Positions 18,772 through 31,085 are shown, numbered from the stretch's first letter. The stretch: DNA of 64,000 nt from Liolophura sinensis (GCF_032854445.1 NC_088296.1:26345448-26409447), one strand, 5' to 3'. Made by a program: numbers and translations. Notes: generated by a model from the sequence alone, not told the origin.

Positions 18772-21036
18772 CTGAAAACCAAAAAAATGGTTGTTGAGGG
18801 GTCTTTACCATTGCAAATGTTACACTCTACATTAACTTCTAAAGTAAAGCAAATAGTTCAATAGCGGCAGCAAACCATAAGTGATTCTTTACACGGCAGT
18901 ATGTGTGTATGGTGTAGGATATTGTCAAGCACTTACCCGCAGTATGGATGTATGGTATAGGATTATGTCAAGCACTTGTCCGGCAGTATGTGTGTATGGT
19001 GTAGGATATTGTCAAGCACTCACCGGCAGTATGTGTGTATGGTATAGGATTATGTCAAGCACTTGTCCGGCAGTATGTGTGTATGGTATAGGATATTGTC
19101 AAGCACTCACCGGCAGTATGGATGTATGGTATAGGATTATATCAAGGACTTGTCCGGCAGTATGTGTGTATGGTGTAGGATATTGTCAAGCACTCACCGG
19201 CAGTATAGATGTATGGTATAGGATTATGTCAAGGACTTGTCCGGCAGTATGTGTGTATGGTGTAGGATATTGTCAAGCACATACCCGCAGTATAGATGTA
19301 TGGTATAGGATTATATCAAGGACTTGTCCGGCAGTATGTGTGTATGGTGTAGGATATTGTCAAGCACATACCCGCAGTATGGATGTATGGTATAGGATTA
19401 TGTCAAGGACTTGTCCGGCAGTATGTGTGTATGGTGTAGGATATTGTCAAGCACATACCCGCAGTATGGATGTATGGTATAGGATTATGTCAAGCACTTG
19501 CCCCGCAGTAAGAGTGCATGGTATAGGATAAGGTCAAGCACTTACACTGCAGTATGTGTGTATGGTGTAGGATAATGTCCAGCACTTGCCCGGCAATAAG
19601 AGTGTATAATATAGGATAATGCCCAGCACTTGTCCGGCAATATGGCTGTATGATATACATGTAGTATTTTGTCAAGCACTTGCCTGATAGTATGGGGGAA
19701 CTGTCGAGAACTATACCAGCCACCCCGGTCACGACAGCTTCCAGAAAGAACAACAGCCCAGCACCGATCACCACCCACTGATACATCGTCACGAGGCCTG
19801 ACAGAGAGGGCAGTGATGACATTTGACATGACGCTGATGTCGCACATGATAGCTGATTAATAAATCAGCTATCACTAAGAACATATACCTGGAAATCATG
19901 TACATCAGCCAATACTAAGTACATGTACCTGGAACCAAGGATTCTGCCCAGTTTCCTCCCATCATAATATAAATGAAATACTATAAGTATAAGTAAGTAG
20001 GGCGTAAAACACCCATTAATAAATAAATCTAGACTCGCGGTACAAAGAACCAGAACTATATACATACAGATTATCCGCACGCATGCGGGTATAACACACA
20101 CATCACGTGTATACATGTAGATTATTCGCACGTATGTGGGTATAACACACACAGCACGTGTATACATGCACATTATCAGTACGCATGTGGGTATAACACA
20201 CATACCACGTGCATACATGTAGATTATCAGCACGCATGCGGGTATAACACACAAAGCACGTGTATTCATGTAAAATGTAGATTACCAGCAAGTATATGGG
20301 TATAACACACACAGCACGTGTATACATGTCGGTTATCAGTACGCATGTGGGTATAACACACATACTACGTGCATACCTGTAGATTATCAGCACGCATGCA
20401 GGTATAGCACACACACGTGTATACATGTAGATTATCAGGACGCATGCGGGTATATCACACACACAACGTGTGTATTCATGTACAATGTAGGCTACCAGGA
20501 CGTATGTGGGTAGAACACACAAACAGCTCGTGTATACATGTAGACGATCATCACACATGCGGGTATAACACACTCAGCACGTTTATACATGTAGATTATC
20601 AGCACGCATGTAGGTATAACACACATATCACGTGTATATATGTAGATTATCAGCACGCAGGCGGGTAGAACACACAACACGTGTACACATGTACAATGTA
20701 GATCACCAGCACGTATGTGGGTATAACACACATGCAACACGTGTATACATGTAGATTACCACCACGCAAGCGGGTATAAATCACACCGCGCGTGTTTATA
20801 TGTAGATTATCAGCACGTATGCGGGTATAACACGCACAGTGTTTATACTGATCTCAACACTGACCGTTTTCCAGGTCCCGGATAACCTTCCACGTGTGGT
20901 GGGCGTGGCAGACGAGACCGATGATTGACAGCAGGACCAATATGATGTACAACATCTGCCTTGGTTGGAGACCGTTCCTGGCTCCCGGCTGGTCAGTTGA
21001 CGCATTGGGCCACATTGTAGAATTAGTGATGTTCAT
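18686..21036 (-). CDS. Predicted small three-span membrane protein (3 coding exons, 123 aa)
   Basis: Coding exons on the minus strand are 21036-20865, 19797-19684 and 18771-18686. All junctions agree in phase 1. I do not recognise the family. The N-terminus has three N-glycosylation sequons (NIT, NST, NAS) and no signal peptide, so it is probably extracellular. Three hydrophobic segments follow at about residues 28-45, 64-89 and 96-112, then a short tail ending GYIPCK. The exon 3 donor is GC (TCAG|GCAAGT), a known minor class. The last exon may end at the in-frame TAA or splice onward at CAT|GTAAGT, so the C-terminus is uncertain. A TATA box and leader exon lie about 4.3 kb upstream. Introns hold donor-like and other minisatellites. 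Confidence 0.55.
18895..19690 (-). repeat. 43-44 bp minisatellite seeded at a splice donor (about 18 units)
   Basis: On the minus strand each unit has AAGTGCTTGAC preceded by G plus GT, GC or AC. Examples include GGGTAAGTGCTTGAC, GGTGAGTGCTTGAC and GGTATGTGCTTGAC. The exon 19,684-19,797 ends TCAG|GCAAGTGCTTGAC, so the units are copies of its donor region. Many copies carry the canonical GT the exon itself lacks. Confidence 0.92.
19684..19797 (-). CDS. Three-span protein, second coding exon (TM2), GC donor
   Basis: The acceptor CTCTCTGTCAG has a good pyrimidine tract. 37 full codons encode LVTMYQW, then a long hydrophobic segment ending GVAGIVLDSSPILS. The donor is TCAG|GCAAGT. The open frame continues past it through several repeat units. 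Confidence 0.55.
19930..20027 (+). repeat. SINE-A, 3' fragment
   Basis: CCCAGTTTCCTCCCATCATA followed by GGGCGTAAAACACCC and an AATAAATAAAT tail match the family 3' end. Confidence 0.65.
20040..20850 (-). repeat. 49-bp minisatellite with a CACGTG core (about 16 units)
   Basis: Units alternate GCACGTGTATACATGTAGAT with TATCAGCACGCATGCGGGTA and TAACACACA. Most contain CACGTG or ACACGTGT. The array lies in the intron next to the first coding exon of the minus-strand gene but is not an obvious donor copy. Confidence 0.93.
20865..21036 (-). CDS. Three-span protein, first coding exon (TM1)
   Basis: The acceptor is TTGACAG just above 21,051, and ATG lies 15 nt into the exon. It encodes the glycosylation sites, TM1 (MLYIILVLLSIIGLVCHA) and TWKVIRDLEN. 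The donor AACG|GTCAGT leaves phase 1. Confidence 0.55.
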
Positions 21037-21499
21037 CAGGTCTCTCAGATTCTGTCAAATTGTAATATCATTTGCTAGAGCTTCTCAAATGTGAATTTCT
21101 TTTCCTTGGAAGCTAATAAATATATTTTCAGCCTGTGTGGACGTTTAGGTTAAAAATAACGTGTACACCAATACCTTTAGAGTGTGACGTCACAGGCGTT
21201 ACCCTTTAAAAGGTGTAGTTTAAAGAGTTTTAAAAATGATTTTAAACCAGTTTGGCATCGCCAGTGTTAACAAAAACCAGGGGACATTCCATCCGGTTGA
21301 TTTACTCTAGCCACCCACGTCTTTTTTACTCTAGTTTCTGAACTTTAACTATTTGCTGTGCCATATGAAGAGTAACCGGACAAATTGTCCCGAATATGCA
21401 TTTTGACGCTATTTTGCTGATATACAACTGGCTTTAATCAGACTCTCTAAACGGACAGATTCATAAACAGGAAAAACTTATATAGCCTGCATCCCATAA

Positions 21500-21815
21500 C
21501 ATTTTGAAATGCAAACTCAAAGAACCATCTTACACACCATCATAAAAAAGAACCATCATAAAGCTCAAAGCACAACCTTACACACACATCATAAAACTCA
21601 AATCACTACCTTACACATTCATCATAAAACACGGTTTCATGTAATCTTTCGAAAGATCTATAAATCCTATTGATGACCTTTCAATTTTCAAATTCCAGAA
21701 AAATAATCTCAGCATTATTACCCCAAAAGTACATACACATATACATATCGAAAACAACAACAATCGCCAAAATTTTAGAGATATCTGCATGTTTATGACT
21801 GATGTAATAAACGGC
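21500..21815 (+). repeat. Segmental duplication, copy 1
   Basis: Shares the block from CATCATAAAACACGGTTTCA through CATGTTTATGACTGATG with 22,745-23,015, with few differences, and is preceded by a few units of the 33-bp array. Confidence 0.85.
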
Positions 21816-22002
21816 TGAGACAAACCTCGGGTAACTGATCGAACAAAGAAAAATCCTCGAGGTATCGGTAGTTAATGTTTGAGAAAATAATATCGCGATT
21901 GTTAAACAAACGTCATCAGAAGATAATACATCCACCAGGGCCCAAACTGGAGAAACGTTGTTATAGCCCCATGGTTCTTTCATAATTGTTTTAAAAGAGC
22001 GT

Positions 22003-22830
22003 ATGGAATGCAAACTCAAAGCACCATCTTACACACCCGTCAAAAAGCTCAAAGCACAACCTTACACACCCATCATAAAACTCAAAGGACCACCTTACAC
22101 ACTCATCATCAAACTCAAAGCACCACCTTACACATCCACCAAAAAGCTCAAAGCACCAACTTACACACTCATTATAAAACTCAAAGGACCACCTTCCACA
22201 CTCATCATCAAACTCAAAGCACCACCTTACACACTCATCATCAAACTCAGAGCACCACCCTACACACTTATCATAAAACTCAAAGCACCACCTTACACAC
22301 TCATCATCAAACTCAAAGCACCACCTTCCACACTCATCATCAAACTCAAAGCACCACCTTACACACTCATCATCAAACTCAGAGCACCACCCTACACACT
22401 TATCATAAAACTCAAAGCACCACCTTACACACTCATCATCAAACTCAGAGCACCACCCTACACACTTATCATAAAACCCAAAGCACCATCTTACACACCC
22501 ATCAAAAAGCTCAAAGCACCAACTTACACACTCATTATAAAACTCAAATCACTACCTTACACATTTATCATAAAACTCAAAGCACCACCTTATGTACTCA
22601 TCATCAAACTCAAAGCACAACCTTACACACTCATCATCAAACTCAAAACACAACCTTACACACTAATCATTAAACTCAAAGCACCACCTTACACACTCAT
22701 TATCAAACTCGAAGCACCACCTTACACACTCATCATCAAACTCGAAGCACCACGCTACACACACATCATAAAACTCAAAGCACCACCTTACACACAACAT
22801 CATAAAACTCAAATCACTGCCTCACCCGTT
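22003..22830 (+). repeat. 33-bp minisatellite with an uninterrupted reading frame (about 25 units)
   Basis: The unit is CTCAAAGCACCACCTTACAC followed by ACTCATCATCAAA. At 33 bp it keeps frame, so a frame reading LIIKLKAPPYT repeats for hundreds of codons. No splice, start context or family support exists, so I treat it as non-coding. Confidence 0.92.
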
Positions 22831-23015
22831 CATCATAAAACACGGTTTCATGTAATCTTTCGAAAGATCTATAATCGTATTGACGATTTTTCAGATTTCA
22901 AATTCCAGAAAAATAATCTCAGCATTATTACCCCAAAAGTACATAGAAATCTCCATATCGAAAAAAACAACAAATGCCAAAGTTTTAGAGATATCTGCAT
23001 GTTTATGACTGATGA
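22745..23015 (+). repeat. Segmental duplication, copy 2
   Basis: Second copy of the 21,500-21,815 block, about 1.2 kb away in the same orientation; the 33-bp array lies between the copies. Confidence 0.85.
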
Positions 23016-23102
23016 AAAACGTGCGTGAACTTGCAGTCATTGTTCAAGTATCTATGGCCATGAACACAACAAACCACATGTAGATCTGCATTAAATGCAC
23101 AC

Positions 23103-23188
23103 GCATACAGAGTATACATAGAGTATTTCAATAGTTGACAACCACGCATACAGAGTATACATAGAGTATTTCAATAGTTGACAACCAC
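23103..23188. repeat. Two-copy tandem duplication, about 42 bp
   Basis: CACGCATACAGAGTATACAT is followed by AGAGTATTTCAATAGTTGAC, twice in a row. Confidence 0.9.
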
Positions 23189-23389
23189 TGTTAATATGAA
23201 AGGAAAAAAAGGGAGGAAGAACCCCCCCCCCCTTCCCCCAGGCAAATGCAAAGTCGTGTAAAACGATGAAAATGTGATGTATAAAAGATTCTGTATCTGC
23301 AACTGTGCTTTTAAAAACATTTTTTTTTAATTGACCTACTTAACACGTGTAGGGTTTACATGTAACTACAATAATTTACAGGATGCATC

Positions 23390-25240
23390 CTCCCATCGAT
23401 TCACCCATTTCATCGCAATTATTCAGCCCTTCATCGATTCACCCATTTCATCGCAATTATTCAGCCCTTCATCGATTCACCCATTTCATCGCAATTGTTC
23501 AACCCTTCATCGATTCACCCATTTCATCACAATTGTTCAGCCCTTCATCGATTCACCCATTTCATCGCAATTATTCAGCCATTCATCGATTCACCCATTT
23601 CATCACAATTGTTCAGCCCTTCATCGCTCCACCCATTTCATCGCAATTGTTCAGCCCTTCATCGATTCATCCATTTCATCACAATTGTTCAGCCCTTAAT
23701 CGATTCACCCATTTCATTGCAATTGTTCAGCCCTTCATCGATTCACCCATTTTATCGCAATTGTTCAGCTCTCCATCGATTCACGCATTTCATTGCAATT
23801 GTTCAGCCCTCCATCGATTCACCCATTTCATCGCAATTGTTCAGCCCTTCATCGATTCACCCATTTCATCACAATTGTTCAGTCCTCCATCGATTCACCC
23901 ATTTCATCGCAATTGTTCAGCCTTCCATTAATTCACCCATTTCATCGCAATTGTTCAGCTCTCCATCGATTCACGCATTTCATTGCAATTGTTCAGCCCT
24001 CCATTAATTCACCCATTTCATCGTAATTGTTCAGTTCTCCATCGATTCACCCATTTTATCGCAATTGTTCAGCCCTTCATCGATTCACGCATTTCATCGC
24101 AATTGTTCAGCCCTCCATCGATTCACCCATTTTATCGCAATTGTTTAGCCCTTCATCGATTCATCCATTTCATCGCAATTGTTCAGCCCTTCATCGATTC
24201 ACGCATTTCATTGCAATTGTTCAGCCCTCCATTAATTCACCCATTTCATCGCAATTGTTCAGCCCTTCATCGATTCACCCATTTCATCACAATTGTTCAG
24301 CCCTCCATTAATTCACCCATTTCATCGCAATTGTTCAGTTCTCCATCGATTCACCCATTTCATCGCAATTGTTCAGCCCTCCACTGATTCACCCATTTCA
24401 TCGCAATTGTTCAGCCCTCCACTGATTCACCCATTTCATCGCAATTGTTCAGCCCTCCATCGATTCACCCATTTCATCGCAATTGTTCAGTTCTCCATCG
24501 ATTCACCCATTTTATCGCAATTGTTCAGCCCTTCATCGATTCACGCATTTCATCGCAATTGTTCAGCCCTCCATTAATTCACCCATTTCATCGCAATTGT
24601 TCAGCCCTCCACTGATTCACCCATTTCATCGCAATTGTTCAGCCCTCCATCGATTCACCCATTTCATTGCAATTGTTCAACCCTCCATTAATTCACCCAT
24701 TTCATCGCAATTGTTCAGTTCTCCATCGATTCACCCATTTTATCGCAATTGTTCAGCCCTTCATCGATTCACCCATTTCATCGCGATTGTTCAGCCCTTC
24801 ATCGATTCACACATTTCATTGCAATTGTTCAGCCCCCCATCGATTCATCCATTTCATCGCAATTGTTCAGCCCTTCATCGATTCACGCATTTTATCGCAA
24901 TTGTTCAGCCCTCCACTGATTCACCCATTTCCTCGCAATTGTTCAGCCCTCCATTAATTCACCCATTTCATCGCAATTGTTCAGCCCTCCATTAATTCAC
25001 CCATTTCATCGCAATTGTTCAGCCCTCCACTGATTCACCCATTTTATCGCAATTGTTCAGCCCTCCATTAATTCACCCATTTCATCGCAATTGTTCAGCC
25101 CTTCATCGATTCACGCATTTCATTGCAATTGTTCAGCCCTCCATTAATTCACCCATTTCATCGCAATTGTTCAGCCCTTCATCGATTCATCCATTTCATC
25201 ACAATTGTTCAGCCCTTCCTCGATTCACCCATTTCATCGG
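23390..25240 (+). repeat. 38-bp minisatellite (about 49 units)
   Basis: The unit is TTCAGCCCTTCATCGATTCA followed by CCCATTTCATCGCAATTG. Sub-variants (CCATTAATTC, CCACTGATTC) are interleaved, suggesting unequal exchange. It lies in the predicted first intron of the minus-strand gene. Confidence 0.96.
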
Positions 25241-25298
25241 AAATGTTTAAATGTTATGAGCCACACAGTAAAATCTCACTAATAAACTAGAGACTTAC

Positions 25299-25505
25299 TT
25301 GAGCTCCTATGTACTATGTACGATATTAAGATGTCGCTCACAATGTCTATCAGTTTTCGGTGATTTTGCGATCTTCTGCAGATAAACCTCGTAGTTAGCC
25401 AACCTGCTTCACACCTGTTACTGTATGCTGAGCCGTCTACAGCTAACCAAACGCTACAGCAGCAGTCTTCAACGCTGGGATCTGCTATACTGCGCTGACA
25501 ACAGA
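25299..25505 (-). other. Candidate non-coding first exon of the three-span gene
   Basis: On the minus strand a TATA box (25,540-25,532) is followed by about 200 bp and then the donor CTCAA|GTAAGT at 25,298. It has no convincing coding frame. Linkage to the exon at 21.0 kb is inferred from order, strand and the acceptor 15 nt before the ATG. Confidence 0.35.
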
Positions 25506-25531
25506 CTTCTGCGTAGTTTCTCCGTACAAAG

Positions 25532-25540
25532 CTATATATA
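25532..25540 (-). promoter_or_regulatory. TATA box, minus strand
   Basis: TATATATAG on the minus strand would place a start near 25,500-25,508, immediately ahead of the candidate leader exon. Confidence 0.4.
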
Positions 25541-26020
25541 GGATGCTTGTAGTCTGGAAAACGAAAGTGAGAGTTGAGCGCTGTTTAAATCCTCTCATGT
25601 CTCACGCATTCAATACATCGACTCCTCCATGCGAAATGTTAGAATTTTTGTTTATGTATGGCATCATAAAATACGCAAGGGGATTTGAACACTGTGAGCA
25701 AACGAAAACAGAAACTGTGAGCACAGAAAACGAAACTAAAACTCTCTGCTCTTCAATAACGCATTTATTTATAGTGTCATTTACTGTAAATAACAAGACG
25801 AGGAGCATATACACGGGAGTGACGAGGAATTCGAAAACAAAGAAGAATATCGAGCACTCATATACATGTGCCCCACCTGGCATACGGCAACAACAGTAAC
25901 ACAGTCGCCATGTTGTTAGGGGTGCTTTACCATGTGTGAGTGTGACGGAGGGAAGGGGAAGTGATGGTGGGTGGGTTGTGGCTAGCACATGCTGGTCTTA
26001 ACTCCCTGTGTTCACCGGTC
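25541..26020. other. Unique DNA upstream of the minus-strand promoter
   Basis: No supported gene; the modest frames on both strands overlap each other and lack support. Confidence 0.35.
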
Positions 26021-26024
26021 AGAT

Positions 26025-26172
26025 GTACGTGGAACTGTAAACTTATGTCAGAATGTAACACCAGATATGATACGTGTAGGCCACAAACTCACCTAATTTG
26101 GACGTGGAACTGTAAACTTATGTCAGAATGTAACACCAGATATGATACGTGTAGGCCACAAACTCACCTAAA
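26025..26172. repeat. Two-copy tandem duplication, about 72 bp
   Basis: CGTGGAACTGTAAACTTATG ... TAGGCCACAAACTCACCTAA occurs at about 26,029 and again at 26,102. Confidence 0.92.
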
Positions 26173-26419
26173 TTTGCTTATCATACACTTAGAAAGGTTA
26201 TTAGAGAGAAAAATATAAGCCAAATTTCACGTAATCCACATTTTCTAAGCTCTCCCAATATCACGAAAAGAGATATACATACATATACATATATGTATAT
26301 TACATATACATGTAATTTACATTTTCAAAATATCTCGTGTGTTGTCGTTTCTCTGATTTTGTTTACATGCTGAATATAGGCTTACTCCTTTAGTCTCGTC
26401 AATTTGTACTGCAGCACGT

Positions 26420-26645
26420 GTACGGTATGTACACGTGTGCGAACGTACCCAGTTTGTACACGTGTGTGCAAACGTACCCAGTTTGTACACGTGTGTGCAA
26501 ACGTACCCAGTTTGTACACGTGTGTGCAAACGTTCCCAGTTTGTACACGTGTGTGCAAGCGTACCTAGTTTGTACACGTGTGTACAAACGTACCCAGTTT
26601 GTACACGTGTGTGCAAGCGTACCCAGTTTGTACACGTGTGTGCGA
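26420..26645. repeat. 29-bp minisatellite with CACGTG (about 8 units)
   Basis: The unit is AACGTACCCAGTTTGTACAC plus GTGTGTGCA. Each junction makes ACACGTGT, an E-box palindrome. Confidence 0.93.
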
Positions 26646-26924
26646 CATTGCCTGTTGTCTGAGTGATGCTAAAATGTATTCTGTTACTATAATACGTGCA
26701 ATATTCTGTGAATTTCAACATAGCGCCATGTTAGTGTATTGGAATCCGTATGTGTGTTATATTTAACAGAAAAATCTGCTGCAATATCAAAATACACTCT
26801 AGCATCACTCAGACAAACGACTATTTCTTAAAATTAACAGATTATTTTTTTGAGTGTAACTAATTTTGAACTTCGAACTGGCAACCGCGAACTCACAGCT
26901 AACTCGAGGAACATTTGACAAACT

Positions 26925-27255
26925 GCATAACACTTTGTTCTCACCGTTTTGTTCAGTGGTGACCGTTCTGTTCAGTGATCACCGTTCTGTTCAGTGCTCA
27001 CCGTTCTGTTCACAACTTTACCTGTGATTAGTAAGACAATGGTTGTAGTGAAAGTTGCACTTTCTCTTTCCTGTATACTACTAGTGGAGTCAGGCATTTT
27101 GTGCTCTTTACTATATACTACTGCAATGGAGTTAGGCATGTTATCCTCTTCCCTATATACCACTGCAATGGAGTTAGGCATGTTATCCTCTTTCCTATAT
27201 ACAACATCAGTAGAGTCAGGCATTTTGTCCTCTTTCCTGTATACTACTGCACTGG
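26925..27255. repeat. Two short arrays: ~20-bp GTTCAGTG units and ~42-45 bp units
   Basis: TTCTGTTCAGTGATCACCG-like units repeat four times to about 27,010. From 27,060 a unit with GGAGTTAGGCATGTTATCCT, then CTTTCCTATATAC, repeats about four times. Confidence 0.85.
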
Positions 27256-27494
27256 TACCCAAATTGAAAAACTTGGTCTCACGCGCAACCCGACTAAAGC
27301 CCCAGATCCGGTTTCATCCCAGGCTATGAACAGGGATTTTTTACACTCATCCGCTCTCCTGTCAGGGACCTTGGTGGCAAGACATAGTTGGCGGCGCTTC
27401 GGTGCGCAGTTTTATGATACGTGTCACATGGCATGCGCCGCTCCCTACGGTCGCTTCACATCACTACCATCACTAGACAAACTGGAGAGCTGGA

Positions 27495-27665
27495 GGTTGA
27501 GATAGAGTTTTTTGTGTTTCCTGACATCACTTCATGTCTCATCACAGTGACCCCAGTGACATCGGCGTTGTTCAAGGTTTATGTACAAAATTTGCCATCG
27601 GTGGCAGGAATGTAAGCGGATGTTAGAGAGCGGCACATGCGCTGTAAGGAGTATGGGTTTTATGT
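27495..27665 (+). repeat. Dispersed repeat, copy 1
   Basis: Shares GGTTGAGA, GGCGTTGTTCAA and GCGCTGTAAGG in order with 44,632-44,795. Identity looks like about two thirds. The element class is unknown. Confidence 0.5.
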
Positions 27666-27944
27666 TCATTAAAGATATCTTGTTTTTATACCGTACAAAG
27701 TTTTGGTGGAAAGGTTGGTCAGAAACTTGCCAGATGCCCGTGGTTTATTACGAGGAATCTCATTCCTGTACCCAAAAATCTTAGTATTATCGTGAATTTA
27801 ACATGATCAACTATGGAGTAAAACACTAATCGGTTAAATGAATACTGTTAAGGAGCAAGTAGTTCATGACATAACGGTTATCAGGTTATCAAATTTTAAA
27901 AACAGGACGACTCGCATTGAATTGCAATTTTTAAATGTGATTGT

Positions 27945-28190
27945 ATGTTAAATGTGATGATAACACAGTATTTTGAGTGATGTCTAATATATTGCAGTTA
28001 AAATCACTGCATATATATACCCTTTTTTCACCTAATTCTACTTAAGCCGTGGAGTTAAAGGGCGTGTAAATTGCTACTATTTATGCATTAACATGAACAG
28101 TTAGAATAAAATCCTGAGCGAGGTAAATTGACAAGAGGCTGTATTTCACCCATTACGTGTGACCATTTGCCAGCGACAAAATGTCGTCCT
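27945..28190 (+). repeat. Dispersed repeat, inverted partner at 43.3-43.6 kb
   Basis: CACCTAATTCTACTTAAGC, TTTATGCATTAACATGAACA and TTACGTGTGACCATTTGCC are matched, on the other strand and in order, at 43,560-43,318 with roughly 80 percent identity. Size suits a short non-autonomous element. Confidence 0.65.
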
Positions 28191-28424
28191 TGTGAAGGTT
28201 TTACTCTCTATGCTGTAAATCTTTCATTATATTTTCTACAGTACAAGAGAGCGATTACTTTTGCAATAGACACCTACTATGCCATGTAAATAACAACCAG
28301 TCTGAATAGAAATCAATTCATCTCCAGCCCTGTCAGTAAAATGTAAATCGTGTATAATGTGTAGGGAGGGTCTTAACGGTATGGCTCACTTTCCGCGACT
28401 GTCTCTTTTCCTTTTTCAGAAAAT

Positions 28425-28508
28425 AAAAGCAATTCTTGGAATATATGTGAACACGTTTCAGTTGACAGCAATTCTTTGAATATATGTGAACACGATTCAG
28501 TTGACAGC
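28425..28508. repeat. Two-copy tandem duplication, about 41 bp
   Basis: GCAATTCTTGGAATATATGT is followed by GAACACGTTTCAGTTGACA, twice. Confidence 0.85.
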
Positions 28509-28509
28509 A

Positions 28510-29555
28510 TGACTGAGGGCCGCCCCTGCTAAGCTGTTAACATTAGATCTCCGATGACATTGTATGTTACGGGGTAAACCCTGATATGATGGAGCAACTC
28601 TCAGTGCAATTTATGCACAGTTATAATTTGGTTTTGGAGACAAAACTACATTGGTTGGATTGGCCAATTTAAGGGCTTCACAAACAGTATAATTTTATCA
28701 GAATGCAAGGAATAATGGCCTCAGAGTAAGCTTGAACCTTGCAAACATGCGAAATGGTTGAAGAATTACAGTGTGCTGCATGTGAGATAAAACACAATTC
28801 ATTTGTATTTACCTGTATGAATCTCTTCTATCCGGTGTCTTTGTTGATTTCCTGTTGATGTCTCCTGAACAGCCGTAAGAATAACAAAGATAATTTTTTG
28901 GGATACTTTTTACACTAGTATTCACTTGTGTCTTTCCCTCAGGTAAACTAAGTTCTTGGGGGTGTCTTCTATGGCATGGCAGGCATGAGGAGCCGAGGTG
29001 AGAGACACCGAAATCCGGCAGTTCATGAATGTCACTGTGCTGATTATACCCGACAGATGGCGTAATGTTCCGACAGTTCACGATTAACTGACTGACATGT
29101 ATATATCTCAAACTTCCTCACTGACCGTGACATATAGTAAGCTAATCTGTTTGATTAGCTAACTGTGTGTGACAGCCGATTACAGGCTCTCATGTCATAG
29201 TACATAGCAAAGTACGGAGACCAGACAGCCTGAACTTTCCTGATCTAGTACCGTATTGTGACAGATATATAATAAGAGCACACGCAAAGTTCCTCACATG
29301 CAGCCAGCTCACGGCTCGACTAACTTCTTGGTGCGCAGCACACCTGCTTTCGGATGTGTGAATACGCGGAAATATATAGTTCCGTATTTAATACATGGAT
29401 CAAGGTGGATCAGGGTGTACATAGCAATCTTAGTCCTTAACACGCCTGTGATTAAACTTCACGCATGAATTAACCTCCTGTGGTAGTATCCCGCGTTTCT
29501 TGTACATTCTAACTTATATCACACCATTGCAGCTACATCTGTACACAGACTTTAC
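28510..29555. other. Mostly unique DNA with one TATA-like site
   Basis: TATATAATAAGAGC near 29,265 (+) resembles a TATA box and a 57-codon ATG frame follows at about 29,299, but nothing else supports a gene. Confidence 0.3.
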
Positions 29556-29559
29556 AGTG

Positions 29560-31085
29560 CATGGAAAAGGTCCCCATGTGATGTGACAGAATATGACACC
29601 CGTGTGATGTGACAGAATATGACACCCGTGTGATGTGACAGAATATGACACCCGTGTGATGTGAGAGAATATGACACAATGTGATGTGACAGAATGTGAC
29701 ACCCGTGTGATGTGACAGAATATTACACTCGTGTGATGTGACAGAATATGACACCAATGTGATGTGACAGTATATGACACCATGTGATGTAAAAGAATAT
29801 GACATAAATGTAGTGTGACAGAATATGACACCATAATATGTGACAGAATATGACACCATGTGATGTGACAGAATGTGACATAAATGTGATGTGACAGATC
29901 ATGACACCAATGAGGTGTAACAGAATATGACACCCATGTGATGTGACATATGGCACCTATGTGATGTGACACATGACACCCATTTGATATAACAGAATGT
30001 GACACCCATGTGACACCCATATGTCACATGGTGTCATGTGATGTAACAAAATGTGACAACCATGTGACATATGACACCCATGTAATGTAACATATGTAAC
30101 ATACACTTATGTGATATGACAGAATATGACACCCAAGTGATGAGACAGAATATGGCACCCATGTGATGTGACATAATTTGACACCCGTGTGATGTGACAG
30201 AATATGACACTCATGCGATAAGACAGAATATGACACCCATGTGATATGACATAATATGACATCCATGTGATGTAACAGAATGTGACACCAATGTGACGAG
30301 ATAAAATATGACACCCATGTGATGTGACAGAATATGACACCAATGTAATGTGACAGAATGTGACACCAATGTGACGTGAGAGAATGTGACACCCATGTAA
30401 TGTGACATAAGACACCCATGTGATGTGACAGAATATGACAGTCTTGTGATGTAACAGAATATGACACCCATATGATGTGACAGAATAAGACACCCATGTG
30501 ATGTGACAGAATATGACACCCAAGTAATGAGACAAAATATAACACCCATTTGATGTAACAGAATATGACACCCGTGTGATGTTACAGAATGTGACATCAA
30601 TGTGACGTGAGAAAATATGACACCCATGTGAAATGACAGAATATGACACCCATGTGATGTAACAGAATGTGACACCCATGTGATGGGACAGAATATGACG
30701 CCCACGTGATGTGACAGAATAAGACACCCATGTGATGTGACAGACTGTGACACCTATGTGATGTAACAAAAAGTGACACCCATGTGTTCCGACATATGAC
30801 ACTCATGTGACGTGACAGAATATGACATCCATGTGATGTGGCAGATAATGATACCCATGTGATGTGACAGAATATGACACCATTTGATGTGACAGAATGT
30901 GACACCAATGTGACGTGAGAGAATATGACACCCATGTGACGTGACAGAATATGACACCCATGTGATGTAACATATGACACACACGTGATGTGACAGAATA
31001 TGACAGCCGTGTGATGTGACAGAATATGACACCCATGTGATGTGACAGAATATGGCACTCATGTGATGTGACAGTTTATTACACC
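29560..31085 (-). repeat. 26-bp minisatellite (about 58 units)
   Basis: The unit is GACAGAATATGACACCCATG plus TGATGT. Substitutions and 1-4 bp indels are frequent, so it looks older than the 83-bp LACTB array. Confidence 0.95.

Noticed and set aside
22003-23028. 341-codon and 221-codon open frames as genes
   Set aside because: Both come from a 33-bp unit without stops. There is no family similarity or splice support, and the two frames overlap.
23331-25250. Multiple 90-180 codon frames
   Set aside because: All lie in the 38-bp array and change frame with each unit.
26650-26815. Inverted repeat (TTGTCTGAGTGATGCTA and its complement) as a MITE
   Set aside because: Arms of about 26 bp have mismatches and no clear target-site duplication; too little to call.
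28809-29111. 100-codon minus-strand frame
   Set aside because: No homology recognised, no splice context, length within chance expectation.
29264-29470. TATA box followed by a 57-codon frame
   Set aside because: The peptide is unremarkable and no other signal supports a gene.
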